Assembly (NCBI GenBank): GCA_031255115.1
Contig: JAIRTD010000188.1
Location: 1-11,321 of the forward strand
Length of the DNA stretch: 11,321 bases
Source of the DNA: Spirochaetaceae bacterium
GTDB taxonomy: Bacteria > Spirochaetota > Spirochaetia > Treponematales > Breznakiellaceae
Direction of reading: 5' to 3'
Both the position numbers and the translations under genes were made by a program. Each line of letters opens with the position of its first letter. The stretch's first letter is position 1. Below are positions 1 to 5,977 of the stretch, piece by piece. The notes beneath the pieces were generated by a model, which had not been told where the DNA came from, made no database searches, and worked only from the letters and a program-made list of their open reading frames with translations.

Positions 1-995
1 GGAACGCCGGCATAGCCCAGGGCGCAGAGCACCCGTCCCCAGTTGGCGTCAGCGCCAAAACAGGCTGCCTTAACAAGGCTTGAGGAAACCACTGATTTGG
101 CAAGGATTTCCGCCTCGGCCTCGCTCCCCGCGCCAGAAACCTTGACGCTAACAAGCCTGGTGGCCCCTTCGCCGTCCCGCGCCATGGCCCTGGCAAGTTC
201 CATACAGAGAAAGCTCAAGGCATCCTCAAAGGCCGCGTAGGAAGGGCCTTCCCCGCTGATTAGGTCGTTTCCCGCGGCGCCGTTGGCCAGGACAAGAACC
301 ATGTCATTGGTGGAAGTATCGCCGTCCACGCTGACCCGGTTAAAGGAAAGCCCCACGGCTTTTTTCAGGGCCCGGTCAAGAAATTCCTTTTGTATGGCGC
401 AGTCAGTGGTTATAAAACAGAGCATGGTCGCCATATTGGGGTGTATCATGCCCGAACCCTTGACCATGGCGCCAAGGCGCACGGTTTTTCCTGAGATTTC
501 ACATTCCACGGCAATATCCTTGCGCCGCGTATCGGTGGTCATGATAGCTTCCAGGGCGGCGTCATGTCCCGCCTGGTCATTGTGCAGTGAATTTACCAGG
601 GTGGGTATTGCCGCCTCTATTCTTTCTATGGGAAGCGGAACGCCGATAACCCCGGTGGAGGCAACGGCAAAATCCCTGGGACCCAGGGCAAATTCATCGG
701 CAGCAAGGGCGGCCATGCGTCTTGCCGCCTGTATTCCCGCCTCGCCGGTACAGGCGTTGGCATTGCCTGAGTTGGCGATGACCCCGTGCAGCCGCCCCCG
801 CGCAAGGTGTTCCATGCTGACCAGAACACTCGCCGCCTTAACCAGATTCGTGGTAAACAGCGCCGAGGCGGTACAGGTTTTTTCTGAGTAAATCAGACCC
901 AGGTCCCGCTTTGTAGACGAGGCCTTGACACCACACCATACGCCACCGGCGCGGAAACCCCTGGCCGCGCATACACCGCCGCTGATCGCTTTCAT
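1..995 (-). CDS. argJ: Bifunctional glutamate N-acetyltransferase / amino-acid acetyltransferase ArgJ (3' end beyond window)
   Basis: ArgJ moves the acetyl group from N-acetylornithine to glutamate, and in bifunctional forms also uses acetyl-CoA, in cytoplasmic arginine synthesis. Reading from the ATG at 995 gives MKAISGGVCAARGFRAGGVW, the family N-terminus, followed by a TTN motif (residues 48-50), an ANSGNANACTG motif (74-84), and KGSGMIHPNMATML (179-192). The Ala189-Thr190 bond is the expected self-cleavage site, with Thr190 becoming the nucleophile of the beta chain. The last residues seen, WGRVLCALGYAGV, are also typical. 331 codons are present and the family is about 390-410 residues, so roughly 60-80 residues lie off the left edge. 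The start is supported by GGGGAGA (999-1006 region) just upstream. It lies 69 nt downstream of argC on the same strand, so the two probably form one operon. Whether it is mono- or bifunctional cannot be told here. Confidence 0.95.
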   Translation of the reverse strand, partial: MKAISGGVCAARGFRAGGVWCGVKASSTKRDLGLIYSEKTCTASALFTTNLVKAASVLVSMEHLARGRLHGVIANSGNANACTGEAGIQAARRMAALAADEFALGPRDFAVASTGVIGVPLPIERIEAAIPTLVNSLHNDQAGHDAALEAIMTTDTRRKDIAVECEISGKTVRLGAMVKGSGMIHPNMATMLCFITTDCAIQKEFLDRALKKAVGLSFNRVSVDGDTSTNDMVLVLANGAAGNDLISGEGPSYAAFEDALSFLCMELARAMARDGEGATRLVSVKVSGAGSEAEAEILAKSVVSSSLVKAACFGADANWGRVLCALGYAGV

Positions 996-1064
996 AGTCT
1001 CTCCCCAACAGGCGGCGCGAACCGCCATTGCTCACATAGTACCATAAAATGGTAAGAAAAGCTC

Positions 1065-2168
1065 CTAAAACGCCGCCGGAGCCGCGCCAAGCCCTAAACG
1101 CTCGTCAAATCCAAAGATGATGTTCATATTTTGAAGCGCCTGACCGGCGGCGCCCTTGACCATATTGTCTATGGCGCTGACCACAATAAGGGTGGACCCG
1201 GTCTGGTCCAGGTGTACAGAAATATCGCAGTAATTGGACTGCCTGACCCCCCTGGTTGACGCGGTGGCCCCCGAAGGAAGCACCCGGACAAACGGTTCGT
1301 CCTGGTAGAAGGCGGCGTAAAGCTCCCTGATTTCGTCCGCCCGCTGCAGAATTTCCTTTGACGGCGGCAAATCAGTGGAATTCCCCCCGGGCGGCGCTGT
1401 CAGGGCTGCCAGAGGTATATACACCGTACTCAATATGCCCCGGTTCATCGGCGCAAGGTGGGGGGTAAACACAAGCCGAACCGGGCGGCCCGCCATTTTT
1501 GATAAATTCCGGCTGATTTCGGGTATATGCCTGTGGGCGCCAACCTTGTATGGGGACAGAGCTTCGGAACATTCAGGAAAATGAAAGGCCCGGGAAAGCT
1601 CCCTGCCGCCGCCGGTTACCCCGGACGCGGCGTCGACAATAATCGCCCCCTCCCCGGCAAGGCCTTTGGCAAGACCGGGATACGAAGCCAGAGAAGCGCC
1701 GGTGGGATAACAGCCGGGATTGCCGATAATCACCGGCCCTTTAGAAGCAAGTTCCTGTATGCGGCGGCGGTTTAGCTCGGGAAGCCCGTAAACCGAATGT
1801 TCCCGCAGGCCGGGGTCGGCATAGGGCTTGCCGTACCAGGCGCTGTAAACACCCTCGTCATCGTCAAAACGGAAATCAGCGGATAAATCAATGTAGGGAA
1901 TCCCCCTTTTAAGGGCCGCGCCGGCATAGGGTTCGCCTACGCCGCTGGGCAGGGCCGCAAAAACGCAATCGCTTTTTGCGATGGCCGCTTCGGGACTGAC
2001 CAGGACCGCCGAAACCCGGCAGCGCAAATTGGGGTATATATCTTCAATGCGTTCACCAGCATGGGAACTGGACGCAAGAATCAGCGTCCCGGCCTCAGGA
2101 TGGCCCAGAAGCAGCCTGATTAGTTCGGCGCCGGCATAACCGGTGGCGCCGATGATGCCTATAGTCAC
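1065..2168 (-). CDS. argC: N-acetyl-gamma-glutamyl-phosphate reductase ArgC
   Basis: ArgC is the NADPH-dependent cytoplasmic enzyme that reduces N-acetylglutamyl phosphate to the semialdehyde, the third step of arginine synthesis. The N-terminus has the Rossmann motif GATGYAGAELIRLL (residues 7-20). The catalytic cysteine is Cys153 in NPGCYPTGA, and GAHRHIPEI (210-218) carries the conserved catalytic-region histidines. With the GTG start the protein is 367 residues, slightly longer than the usual 340-350. I chose the GTG at 2168 over the in-frame ATG at 2183. AGGAGG (2175-2180) sits 6 nt before the GTG, and reading from the ATG would translate the SD itself as Arg-Arg. It is the first visible gene of an argC-argJ operon. 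A possible tandem ArgR operator lies about 170-210 nt upstream. No convincing promoter was found nearer. Confidence 0.96.
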   Translation of the reverse strand: MTIGIIGATGYAGAELIRLLLGHPEAGTLILASSSHAGERIEDIYPNLRCRVSAVLVSPEAAIAKSDCVFAALPSGVGEPYAGAALKRGIPYIDLSADFRFDDDEGVYSAWYGKPYADPGLREHSVYGLPELNRRRIQELASKGPVIIGNPGCYPTGASLASYPGLAKGLAGEGAIIVDAASGVTGGGRELSRAFHFPECSEALSPYKVGAHRHIPEISRNLSKMAGRPVRLVFTPHLAPMNRGILSTVYIPLAALTAPPGGNSTDLPPSKEILQRADEIRELYAAFYQDEPFVRVLPSGATASTRGVRQSNYCDISVHLDQTGSTLIVVSAIDNMVKGAAGQALQNMNIIFGFDERLGLGAAPAAF

Positions 2169-2174
2169 CGAAAA

Positions 2175-2180
2175 CCTCCT
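2175..2180 (-). promoter_or_regulatory. Ribosome binding site deciding the argC GTG start
   Basis: On the minus strand this reads AGGAGG, a full match to the 16S anti-SD. It is spaced 6 nt from GTG 2168, which fixes that codon as the start rather than the ATG at 2183. Confidence 0.85.
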
Positions 2181-2337
2181 CAATACCTGAACCGGTCCAA
2201 AAATTGAAGTTTTGGAACAGCCTCATATATCTGAATTGCATAATTATGTACTTGTGTCAATAGTTCGAAAGAACCGTAATCGTGTTCCGTTTATTTTTTG
2301 CCAAAAAATCCACCGGATACCGAAAAACCACCCATTA

Positions 2338-2376
2338 ATTAAATATTTATCCATTAAAAATGAATATTTATTCGAT
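2338..2376. promoter_or_regulatory. Candidate tandem ARG boxes (ArgR operator)
   Basis: Box B (2359-2376) reads aaTGAATatttATTCgat, a single mismatch to the 18-bp E. coli-type consensus WNTGAATWWWWATTCANW. Box A (2338-2355) reads atTAAATatttATCCAtt, with one mismatch in each half. The boxes are separated by exactly 3 bp, giving a 21-bp centre-to-centre distance, the arrangement known for ArgR/AhrC hexamers. Both share the core AATATTTAT (2342-2350 and 2363-2371). They lie upstream of argC and also just 17 nt before the -35 box of the plus-strand gene at 2452. The pattern is seen; ArgR binding is inferred, and the region is AT-rich, which makes chance matches easier. Confidence 0.5.
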
Positions 2377-2393
2377 ATATAGGCGAATTTTAC

Positions 2394-2422
2394 TTGACAG
2401 AGGTAAAAAAAATTTGGAATAT
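2394..2422 (+). promoter_or_regulatory. Candidate promoter of the Cys-rich protein gene
   Basis: A perfect -35 TTGACA (2394-2399) is followed after 17 bp by GAATAT (2417-2422), only a 3/6 match to the -10 consensus. The predicted transcript starts near 2429, leaving a short leader with GGGAG (2441-2445) as ribosome binding site. Confidence 0.5.
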
Positions 2423-2451
2423 TTATGCAGTACATGCAAAGGGAGTATACT

Positions 2452-2829
2452 ATGATGACCCAGACAGCACCGTTAGCGGCTCTGGAAAAAACAGAGGACG
2501 CCTTTATTGAGCAGGAAGATGACGCCATGTTCCATTCAGGAAAAGTCTACTGCGCAAACTGTATTCATTGTAAACTCGTGCCGTCAGTTCAGAATGATGA
2601 AGGTCTTTATGTCCTGCGGATACGCTGCGACGCGGGTAAATGGAAAAAGAAACTCGGGCAGGAAAAAATATACAAATACTGTACCATTACCCGGCGTTAT
2701 CTTGACGCCTGTGATGCCTATGACGCTATGGGCGACACCCGGGCCTTTATGCGGGACCTCAAGAAAACCCTGCCCAGCAAGGACCTGTACTATTCGCCCT
2801 GCGAAACATCGGCGCCCTGTACGCCATAG
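2452..2829 (+). CDS. Cys-rich small protein, putative zinc-binding, unknown function
   Basis: I do not recognise a characterised function. The 125-residue product has CANCIHC (Cys34, 37, 40), then Cys59 in RCDAGKW, Cys77 in YCTITRR and Cys87 in DACDAY, with two more Cys near the C-terminus (117, 123). The CxxCxxC plus spaced cysteines, and the conserved-looking aromatic and basic residues around them, suggest a structural zinc (or less likely Fe-S) site. There is no signal peptide or membrane segment, so it is probably cytoplasmic. The start is set at ATG 2452, 6 nt after GGGAG (2441-2445). An upstream in-frame ATG at 2425 has no SD and falls in the likely promoter. The codon after it is also ATG (2455) and could serve. 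I recall similar proteins as conserved hypotheticals in treponemes, but could not check this. Confidence 0.82.
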   Translation: MMTQTAPLAALEKTEDAFIEQEDDAMFHSGKVYCANCIHCKLVPSVQNDEGLYVLRIRCDAGKWKKKLGQEKIYKYCTITRRYLDACDAYDAMGDTRAFMRDLKKTLPSKDLYYSPCETSAPCTP

Positions 2830-2854
2830 ACTGCCAGCCAAACAGGCGGCTTAC

Positions 2855-2883
2855 TTGCCGGCAGCGCTTTTATATGGTATAAA
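2855..2883 (+). promoter_or_regulatory. Promoter for a predicted leaderless lipoprotein mRNA
   Basis: TTGCCG (2855-2860), a 17-bp spacer and TATAAA (2878-2883) form a good sigma-70-type promoter. The last base of the -10 is 7 nt before the A of the ATG at 2890, which is where transcription should start. No SD-like sequence precedes the ATG. Confidence 0.6.
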
Positions 2884-2889
2884 ATTCTC

Positions 2890-3330
2890 ATGTATACGAA
2901 TCGCATTATAGCGCTGTTTTGCGCTGCCCTCGCTTTTTTTACGTTGGCATCCTGCGCCTCCGGGCCGGTAAATGTCCCGCTTGACATGCCGCCGGCAAAA
3001 ATCATCCAACTGGCCCAGGAAGCAACCGACAGAAACCGGTATAACCAGGCCCTCCAGTATTACCAGGTTATTCTTGAACGCTACTCCCACGATATAGATC
3101 TGGTCATGGCCGCGGAATACGAAATCGCCTTTCTGCATTACAAGCAGAAAAAATATGGCGAAGCAAAAGAGGAGTTTACCGCCCTGCTCGCCCGTTACAA
3201 CACCACCGATGCGGAACTTCTCCCGCCCCAGTACAAAATCCTTGCCGAAAAGGTCCTGCCCCGCATTGAGGAAAAACTTATCCAGAAGCCTGAACCGGCC
3301 CTGCCAAGCGATTATACCCCACAGATTTAA
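2890..3330 (+). CDS. TPR-like lipoprotein
   Basis: A 146-residue exported lipoprotein. The signal peptide has basic Arg5, a hydrophobic core (residues 6-18) and lipobox LASC, so Cys22 should be lipidated. The mature part is helical. Residues about 36-70 (IIQLAQEA...YNQALQYYQVILERY) and about 74-108 (AAEYEIAFLHYKQKKYGEAKEEFTALL) read as two tetratricopeptide-like helix pairs with the characteristic Ala, Tyr and Leu spacing. A short acidic/proline tail follows. TPR lipoproteins commonly serve as periplasmic scaffolds, for example in envelope assembly, but nothing here names a partner. The start has no SD; its promoter places +1 on the start codon. Alternative downstream starts would remove the signal peptide. 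Confidence 0.88.
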   Translation: MYTNRIIALFCAALAFFTLASCASGPVNVPLDMPPAKIIQLAQEATDRNRYNQALQYYQVILERYSHDIDLVMAAEYEIAFLHYKQKKYGEAKEEFTALLARYNTTDAELLPPQYKILAEKVLPRIEEKLIQKPEPALPSDYTPQI

Positions 3331-3410
3331 GCTTGCAGGAATAAATTGTACTGTCGGGTAGTACTGGCGCATACCGTACAGCCCCATAACTTGTTTTTAA
3401 GGAGGAAGCT

Positions 3411-3785
3411 ATGAAAATTATCGCCAGTGTCTTGATTTGTGTTATGGTAATGGGCTGTTCCACTACCAGCAAGGTGAATATCAGGACCAATGTCCCCGGA
3501 GCTTCGGTGGTGGTAGATGGAAGAGATATTGGACAGACACCCCTCGAGAGCATAGAAATAAAAAACAAGTCAGAAGGTTATCGGGTGATCATCGAAAAAG
3601 AAGGCTATGAAACCTATACGGGCACTTTGGCAAAAGAAACCAAAGCCGGTCCAATGGCCGCTGTTATCATTGGCTATGCTTTTTGCTGGGCGCTCCTGCC
3701 CGCGCTTTTGTTGTTGTACATACCGTATGTGGACGGCCCGACCTCGGATCAGTATTTTGTCTTAAAGGAAGTCCCTCAATCGTAA
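3411..3785 (+). CDS. PEGA-domain lipoprotein with C-terminal membrane segment
   Basis: A 124-residue protein with a signal peptide ending VMGC, so Cys16 is the likely lipidated residue. Residues about 21-75 form a PEGA-type beta domain: VNIRTNVPGASVVVDG, IGQTPLE, then YRVIIEKEGYETY. PEGA domains are surface- or envelope-associated and often found in lipoproteins; their ligands are mostly unknown. Residues about 82-106 are strongly hydrophobic, with tryptophan and prolines, and probably form one membrane-inserted segment or a short hairpin. That would be unusual for a lipid-anchored protein. The start is well supported by AAGGAGG (3399-3405), 5 nt before the ATG. It is 80 nt downstream of the TPR lipoprotein gene and may share its transcript. 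Its stop is 8 nt from the stop of the convergent vWA gene. Confidence 0.87.
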   Translation: MKIIASVLICVMVMGCSTTSKVNIRTNVPGASVVVDGRDIGQTPLESIEIKNKSEGYRVIIEKEGYETYTGTLAKETKAGPMAAVIIGYAFCWALLPALLLLYIPYVDGPTSDQYFVLKEVPQS

Positions 3786-3793
3786 AACCTGCC

Positions 3794-4900
3794 CTATTGG
3801 GGTAGTATGATGGCGTTTACCTTGAGACCCCGTTCCGCTACCGCCCGGTCTACCATGTCCTTGGAGACATTGCCCCGCTGGCGGTGATGGGGAGGGGCGT
3901 CGCCGACGAGTATGATAAGTTTATCGTCCGCTTCCCAGGGGAATTTGACCGCCGCCTCGTAGAGGGCTTCGTAGACCGCTTCGGGTATGTCCCTGCCTCC
4001 TGAAACAGTAATGGCGTTGAGGACACGCTGGAAATCATCAAAGTCGCCGGTAAAGGGAATAATCCTGTTGAGATAATCTTCAAAATAATCCTTGTACAGT
4101 ACCATGCCTATTCTGAAGCGGGAATATTTACCGATGATGTCCCTGAGCATGGGGATGAGCATGAGGCGTACCGAGTCTATGTCGTCCTTCATGCTGCTGG
4201 TGGTGTCAAGGCAGAGTACCAGGTCAAGGGTATCCCCGCCGGCGTCGTCCAGTATGGATTTAATCTTGTCCACCAGGTCGCTGGGACCCATAGACCAGGC
4301 AAGGGTGCCGCTGGCGGCTATTTCGGTAAAGGCGTCGACCGTATCCTGCATAAAATTCCCTTCGGGAGGGCCTTCCAGGGGGCGTTGTACGACGCTGACT
4401 GTAAAGGGATTATCCCTAAAGGCCCCCCTATAGTCCCCGTAGGGAAGGGTAAAGGCCCGTATGTTAAGATAGGTCCCGTCTACCACATAGAGTTCGCTGC
4501 TTCTTGTCCAGGGATACCCGTATATCAGTATATGGGGTATGTAAATATGAAAGGCTTCGCCGAATTGGGTGTCAGGTTCGGGGCTTGAGTCTATGAGGGA
4601 CCAGATGCCGCTTTCTTTTGGAATGGGAACCTCGTTAAGAAGCCGCGGTTCGTCTCCGTTTACTTCGTTCCAGTCTTTTGCCCGGTAAGCGTAATTATCG
4701 GCGCTGAGGGAAGGGTCCCTGGTTGATTCGGTAATGAGAACCGAGGCTATACCTGCCTTTTTGCGGATAAAGAGATGAAAACCGCCGTCGGCCCGCTGTT
4801 CTATCCTGAGGTCTTCGGGGGCTATGCTTAAATCCTGGGCAAAAAGGGCCCCGCCAAGGCAAAAAAGAACCAAAACAGGCAAAAAAACTTTCTGATTCAT
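3794..4900 (-). CDS. Secreted von Willebrand factor A domain protein
   Basis: A 368-residue protein with a signal peptide (hydrophobic residues 5-20, ALFA-Q, probable cleavage near residues 20-22) and no lipobox. Residues about 25-190 are beta-rich with many aromatics and are unassigned. Residues about 226-368 are a vWA domain. Its metal-ion-dependent adhesion site is DTTSS (Asp232, Thr234, Ser236), with GGRDIPE (301-307) and VGDAPPHH (Asp334) as the later metal-contact loops. This type binds a divalent cation and mediates protein-protein contact in the periplasm or at the surface; no partner is visible. The protein ends soon after the last predicted strand, so the domain is just complete. 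No SD precedes the ATG; a weak -10 lies 7 nt upstream, suggesting a leaderless transcript. Confidence 0.9.
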   Translation of the reverse strand: MNQKVFLPVLVLFCLGGALFAQDLSIAPEDLRIEQRADGGFHLFIRKKAGIASVLITESTRDPSLSADNYAYRAKDWNEVNGDEPRLLNEVPIPKESGIWSLIDSSPEPDTQFGEAFHIYIPHILIYGYPWTRSSELYVVDGTYLNIRAFTLPYGDYRGAFRDNPFTVSVVQRPLEGPPEGNFMQDTVDAFTEIAASGTLAWSMGPSDLVDKIKSILDDAGGDTLDLVLCLDTTSSMKDDIDSVRLMLIPMLRDIIGKYSRFRIGMVLYKDYFEDYLNRIIPFTGDFDDFQRVLNAITVSGGRDIPEAVYEALYEAAVKFPWEADDKLIILVGDAPPHHRQRGNVSKDMVDRAVAERGLKVNAIILPQ

Positions 4901-4906
4901 ACTTTT

Positions 4907-4939
4907 ACTATCGGTTCAATTGCATGTACGGTTTACCGT
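4907..4939 (-). promoter_or_regulatory. Possible vWA gene promoter with overlapping dyad
   Basis: On the minus strand GATAGT (4912-4907) ends 7 nt before the ATG at 4900, the same geometry as other SD-less genes here. The -35 at 17 bp spacing is poor (TAAACC, 4930-4935). That position is covered by a dyad ACGGT-TT-ACCGT (4928-4939), which could be an operator for an activator or repressor. This is tentative. Confidence 0.3.
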
Positions 4940-5096
4940 TACCCTGGATTGCGCCGGCCTTCCAAGCGCCGGCGGCAGGGCGGGGATTTGGTTTGGCCTA
5001 AAGAACCTGCTTGCCGGTTCGTGGGAGGCGCCGATTGCTGGGGGGTAGGCGCAGACCAGGGCTGCGCCGGAGGGGGGCCGGAAGCTGGCCTCGGCG

Positions 5097-5119
5097 GGAG
5101 TTTTGCGGAGCAAAACTCC
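5097..5119. repeat. Perfect 10-bp hairpin with GGA triloop
   Basis: GGAGTTTTGC (5097-5106) and GCAAAACTCC (5110-5119) are exact inverse complements around the 3-nt loop GGA. The tip GC-GGA-GC is the GNA-type mini-hairpin known to be unusually stable in single-stranded DNA. It is not followed by a T tract on the plus strand, so it is not a standard terminator in that direction. Confidence 0.8.
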
Positions 5120-5121
5120 AA

Positions 5122-5151
5122 AACAAAAAAATGCGAAGCGTTTTTTTTGTT
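5122..5151. repeat. Second hairpin with GAA triloop, A/T-rich stem
   Basis: Just 2 nt after the first hairpin, AACAAAAAAATGC (5122-5134) and GCGTTTTTTTTGTT (5138-5151) fold around the loop GAA. The stem needs one G-T wobble (T5132 with G5140) and one bulged T. Its tip is GC-GAA-GC, again a GNA triloop. The stem composition differs completely from its neighbour while the tip is kept. Confidence 0.7.
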
Positions 5152-5183
5152 AGGAAACAGGCCCCCCTTTTTGGGGAAGTGTC

Positions 5184-5212
5184 TTGTCTTTTGGCGGCGC
5201 TTCTCCTACACT
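5184..5212 (+). promoter_or_regulatory. Promoter for a predicted leaderless rsmE mRNA
   Basis: TTGTCT (5184-5189), a 17-bp spacer and TACACT (5207-5212) each match 4/6 of consensus. The last -10 base is 7 nt before the G of the GTG start at 5219, which would therefore be the first transcribed base. There is no properly spaced SD. Confidence 0.5.
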
Positions 5213-5218
5213 GGCAGG

Positions 5219-5968
5219 GTGAATATTATTCTTTTTGAGGCTGAGGAACTTGGGAGGCCGCTTTCGCGCAGGGATGAGCGGGCTATTCATCTGCTCAAGG
5301 TGCTGCACAAGAGGGCCGGTGATGTGTTTGACGCCGGGGTGCTTGGCGGGCAGACGGGGACGGGGTATATCGAGGCGATTGGCAGGGATGGTTCTGTTCG
5401 TTATGCGCTAGACTTGAAGGATGATCCGCCGCCGCGGCATGCGATTCGGCTTGCGCTTGGGTTTCCGCGGCCGATACAGCTTCGGCGTATTCTCAGGGAT
5501 CTTTCCAATTTTGGTATAGAGGCGATTGATCTTTTTGGGTGTGATCTGGGCGAAAAGAGTTACCGGGATACGCGGCTTCTCGATGATGGCGGGGCGCGGC
5601 AGGCTCTTGTTGAGGGGGCGGTTCAGGCCAGGGATACGGGGCTTCCCGGGCTTGCCGCTTTTTCCTGTCTTGATGAATGGCTTGGGCTTAGGCCCTGGGC
5701 AAAGGGCGGGGGGGCGTGGACGCCGCTGCCGCTGCTTATTGCGCCTGACAATGTGCGGCCTGAAGGGGCTTTTGTTCATCTTGCCCCGGCGAGGCGGCCT
5801 ATGGTGCTGGCTATTGGTTGTGAGCGGGGCTGGTCTGACCGGGAGCGGGATCTGCTTGAGGCGGCGGGTTTTTTGCGGCTTTCGCTGGGCAGCCGGGCGC
5901 TCAAGACTGAGACTGCCTGTATAGCCGCGCTTGTGCTGGCTCTGGAAAAATCTGGCGGTCTCGGATAA
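5219..5968 (+). CDS. rsmE: 16S rRNA (uracil-1498-N3)-methyltransferase, RsmE family
   Basis: RsmE uses S-adenosylmethionine to methylate U1498 of 16S rRNA in the assembled small subunit. The 249-residue product has the N-terminal PUA-like part (residues 1-70, with AIHLLKVLHKRAGDVFDAG as the usual HHxxKVLR...GD block). A SPOUT knot domain follows, with LPLLIAPDN, LAIGCERGWSDRERDLLEAAGF (197-218) and LGSRALKTETACIAAL (223-238). The cofactor loop reads GCERG instead of the usual GPEGG, a notable divergence, though the LGxRxLxTETA knot is intact. The length matches the family. The GTG at 5219 is chosen because family similarity begins exactly there, and upstream sequence in frame is low-complexity. 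The next gene starts 9 nt after its stop. Confidence 0.92.
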   Translation: MNIILFEAEELGRPLSRRDERAIHLLKVLHKRAGDVFDAGVLGGQTGTGYIEAIGRDGSVRYALDLKDDPPPRHAIRLALGFPRPIQLRRILRDLSNFGIEAIDLFGCDLGEKSYRDTRLLDDGGARQALVEGAVQARDTGLPGLAAFSCLDEWLGLRPWAKGGGAWTPLPLLIAPDNVRPEGAFVHLAPARRPMVLAIGCERGWSDRERDLLEAAGFLRLSLGSRALKTETACIAALVLALEKSGGLG

Positions 5969-5971
5969 TAT
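5943..5971 (+). promoter_or_regulatory. Possible internal promoter before the metalloprotein gene
   Basis: TGGAAA (5943-5948), 17 bp, and TAATAT (5966-5971) sit inside the end of rsmE and overlap its stop codon. The -10 ends 7 nt before the ATG at 5978, which lacks an SD. Translational coupling to rsmE is an equally plausible explanation. Confidence 0.35.
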
Positions 5972-5977
5972 GGTGTT

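Larger units (their letters stand above)
4940..5183. other. GC-rich gene-free gap between vWA gene and rsmE
   Basis: The 318-nt space between the divergent vWA and rsmE genes has no convincing gene. An open frame runs from 4949 into rsmE, but its translation before 5219 is low-complexity Arg/Gly/Pro-rich and lacks family similarity. The stretch to about 5095 is very GC-rich, with two copies of GCGCCGGC (4951-4958, 4966-4973) and several G runs. The right third holds two hairpins with triloops and a CCCC-TTTTT-GGGG element (5164-5176). It resembles an intergenic repeat rather than a regulatory leader, but I see only this one copy. Confidence 0.5.

Noticed and set aside
283..891. 202-codon plus-strand ORF opposite argJ
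   Set aside because: The minus strand encodes a continuous, motif-complete ArgJ. The plus reading is its antisense shadow in GC-rich DNA.
1040..1054. TACCAT-AAA-ATGGTA hairpin between argC and argJ
   Set aside because: It is short and AT-rich with no T tract. It is probably too weak to terminate, and no evidence suggests attenuation.
2196..2216. TCCAAAA / TTTTGGA dyad in the argC leader as a riboswitch or attenuator
   Set aside because: A single 7-bp stem with no alternative pairing, no leader peptide and no aptamer-like conserved core.
2255..2260. Perfect TTGACA on the minus strand as argC -35
   Set aside because: No acceptable -10 lies 16-18 bp downstream (AATTCA at 17). A CATAAT at 2248-2243 has only a poor -35 of its own. 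The argC promoter therefore remains unplaced.
2244..2528. Minus-strand 94-codon ORF across the AT-rich gap
   Set aside because: It starts antisense within the Cys-rich gene and runs through the promoter and ARG-box region. Its aromatic-rich composition is typical of translated AT-rich noncoding DNA, and it has no SD.
5034..5082. G-rich tract as a G-quadruplex
   Set aside because: The G runs are separated by loops longer than the usual 7 nt (13 nt in one case), so a stable quadruplex is not supported.
4949..5218. 90-codon N-terminal extension of rsmE open in frame
   Set aside because: Its translation is low-complexity Arg/Gly/Pro-rich from a GC-rich block. It passes through both hairpins, has no SD, and RsmE similarity starts exactly at the GTG at 5219.
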